The notes beneath the pieces are model-generated. The model saw nothing but the letters and a program-made list of their open reading frames with translations. It had not been told where the DNA came from and did no database searches. The position numbers and the translations under genes were made by a program. A stretch of DNA of 7,051 nucleotides, taken from NCBI GenBank assembly GCA_934597125.1, contig CAKTQM010000062.1, positions 1-7,051 of the forward strand, written 5' to 3'. Below are positions 5,906 through 7,051 of the stretch, one piece after another. This DNA comes from an uncultured Oscillospiraceae bacterium. GTDB lineage: Bacteria; Bacillota; Clostridia; Oscillospirales; Oscillospiraceae. Every line of letters begins with the position of its first letter. Position 1 is the first letter of the stretch.

Positions 5906-5912
5906 AACGGTA

Positions 5913-7051
5913 ATGAAACACATGAAGAAGCTCGTCACATTGCTGCTGACGCTTATCATGACGCTGGCACTGGCGGTTCCCGCCGCGGCGGATACCACTT
6001 ATACCATTACAATCAACAACGCTGCTGCCGGCCATACATATGAAGCGTATCAGATTTTTGCCGGAGATCTGACTTTGCAGAACGATACCAAGATCCTTAC
6101 GGAGATCGAATGGGGTAATGGTGTTAGCGCAGCCGGTCAGACAGCGCTGGGGGAGGCCGCCGCAAAGGCCAATGTGCTGAAATCCGAAGCAGCCGCCTTT
6201 GCTCTTGCTAAGGAGGTTGCCCCATATCTTCAAAATCCTACCACCAGCGGAGCACAGCAAGATGGGCAGTATATCATTTCCGGTCTTGCCGCCGGTTACT
6301 ATCTGGTGAAGGATCAGGACAATACGCTGACGAATCAGGATGATTTCTACACCGCTTATATTATGAAGGTCGTAGGCGATGTAATTGCTGCTCCCAAGGG
6401 TGAAAAGCCCTCTCTCGTAAAGGAAGTCCAGCATAATGACGCCAATGATTCCTGGGGCGTTGTCGGTGACCACCAGATCGGGGACACGGTACATTTCCGT
6501 GTAAAATGCACGATCCCTGACATCAGCAACTATACCACGTACAACTTCATTATCCATGATACGATGAGCGAGGGATTGACGCCTGCTTTTACTAATGAGA
6601 CCTACAGCGATAAGGTTCTCGTCAATGGCACGAGTATTGATAAAAAATACTACACAATGGAGCTCAATGGTAATTCTTTCAAATTGACAATCGACGTCTT
6701 TAATCTTGTTAAGGATGGGATCGTCGAGACCGACGACACCATTGTCTGCTACTATGATGCGATTTTGAACGAACAGGCAAAGCTCCACGCAGATGGCCCC
6801 AACCCGAATACGGCGTATCTTGAATACAGCAACAACCCGAATTCTGAATTTGATACCGGTAAAACGCCTGACTCCACGGTTTATGTCTGGACTTTTACCA
6901 CCGGCATCAACAAGGTGAATGAGTCCGGTAATACTCTGCCCGGCGCAAAGTTTGTTCTGTCGAAGAATGGCAATCTCAAAGTGGCAGATATGAAGTGCAG
7001 CGACACTGGCGTTCCCACGGTAACGACTGATCTCATCCGATTGGTAAAGGT
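5913..7051 (+). CDS. Major (shaft) pilin, FimA/SpaA-type isopeptide-forming fimbrial protein; 3' end outside window
   Basis: At least 379 residues, open to the right edge. A signal peptide is clear: MKHMKK, hydrophobic core LVTLLLTLIMTLALAV, then PAAA with likely cleavage after Ala26. Domain D1 (about 27-160) has TYTITINNAAAGHTYEAYQIF and the GLAAGYYLVKD strand (124-134). The stretch VVGDVIAAPKGEKP follows; Lys162 in APK is the candidate sortase-linked lysine, though the usual Tyr-Pro-Lys is altered. Domain D2 (about 165-310) fits the fimbrial isopeptide D2 pattern: LVKEV (Lys170), IGDTVHFRVKCTIPD, IIHDTMSEGL (Asp216) and YLEYSNNP (Asn307), giving a predicted Lys170-Asn307 bond. Domain D3 begins INKVNESGNTLPGAKFVLS (Lys334) as a CnaB-type fold and is cut off; its E-box and LPXTG motif should lie just beyond. 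Its place after a tip-like adhesin is the normal order of pilus operons. Three Cys (199, 279, 362) are present in the visible part. Confidence 0.93.
   Translation, partial: MKHMKKLVTLLLTLIMTLALAVPAAADTTYTITINNAAAGHTYEAYQIFAGDLTLQNDTKILTEIEWGNGVSAAGQTALGEAAAKANVLKSEAAAFALAKEVAPYLQNPTTSGAQQDGQYIISGLAAGYYLVKDQDNTLTNQDDFYTAYIMKVVGDVIAAPKGEKPSLVKEVQHNDANDSWGVVGDHQIGDTVHFRVKCTIPDISNYTTYNFIIHDTMSEGLTPAFTNETYSDKVLVNGTSIDKKYYTMELNGNSFKLTIDVFNLVKDGIVETDDTIVCYYDAILNEQAKLHADGPNPNTAYLEYSNNPNSEFDTGKTPDSTVYVWTFTTGINKVNESGNTLPGAKFVLSKNGNLKVADMKCSDTGVPTVTTDLIRLVK

Noticed and set aside
5895..6788. Minus-strand open frame (297 codons) opposite the shaft pilin
   Set aside because: The + strand frame has a signal peptide, RBS and pilin domain motifs; the opposite frame shows none.

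Overview
The window looks like part of a sortase-dependent pilus locus from a Gram-positive Clostridia-type bacterium, most plausibly a gut commensal of the Oscillospiraceae or a relative. The reasons are strong AGGAGG-type ribosome binding sites, an LPXTG wall-sorting signal, isopeptide-type pilin domains, and a Cys/His-repeat adhesin N-terminus of a kind I associate with gut Firmicutes. The genus assignment is inference. All credible genes lie on the + strand and are tightly spaced, so they probably form one operon that continues past the right edge.

Layout. Positions 1-222 hold no convincing gene but contain several inverted repeats, including a + strand hairpin with G-U pairs. Positions 223-825 encode a soluble 200-residue coiled-coil protein with five 11-residue repeats that place a Cys and a Met on the same helical face. 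It overlaps by 4 bases (ATGA) a type I signal peptidase (822-1400). After 21 bases comes a 1473-residue LPETG-anchored surface protein (1422-5843). Its order is: membrane/signal segment, five Cys-His-His-Cys repeats, helical region, beta domain, acidic repeats, a right-handed parallel beta-helix, an FctA-like isopeptide domain, two CnaB-like domains, sorting signal. After a 69-base gap comes a major (shaft) pilin with a clear signal peptide and a FimA/SpaA-type D2 isopeptide domain. It starts at 5913 and is cut by the window edge in its third domain. A class C sortase is expected just downstream but is not in view.

How it fits together (inference). The signal peptidase would process the exported subunits. 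A pilus sortase would polymerise the shaft pilin through a lysine (Lys162 is the candidate) and mount the large adhesin, probably at the tip. The coiled-coil protein has no membrane segment and may be a cytoplasmic organiser or partner of the secretion step; its function is unknown.

The most notable signals are an abrupt drop in GC inside the adhesin gene that coincides with the beta-helix (a possible swapped binding module), the Cys/His repeats at its N-terminus, and the Cys/Met ladder in the small coiled-coil protein.
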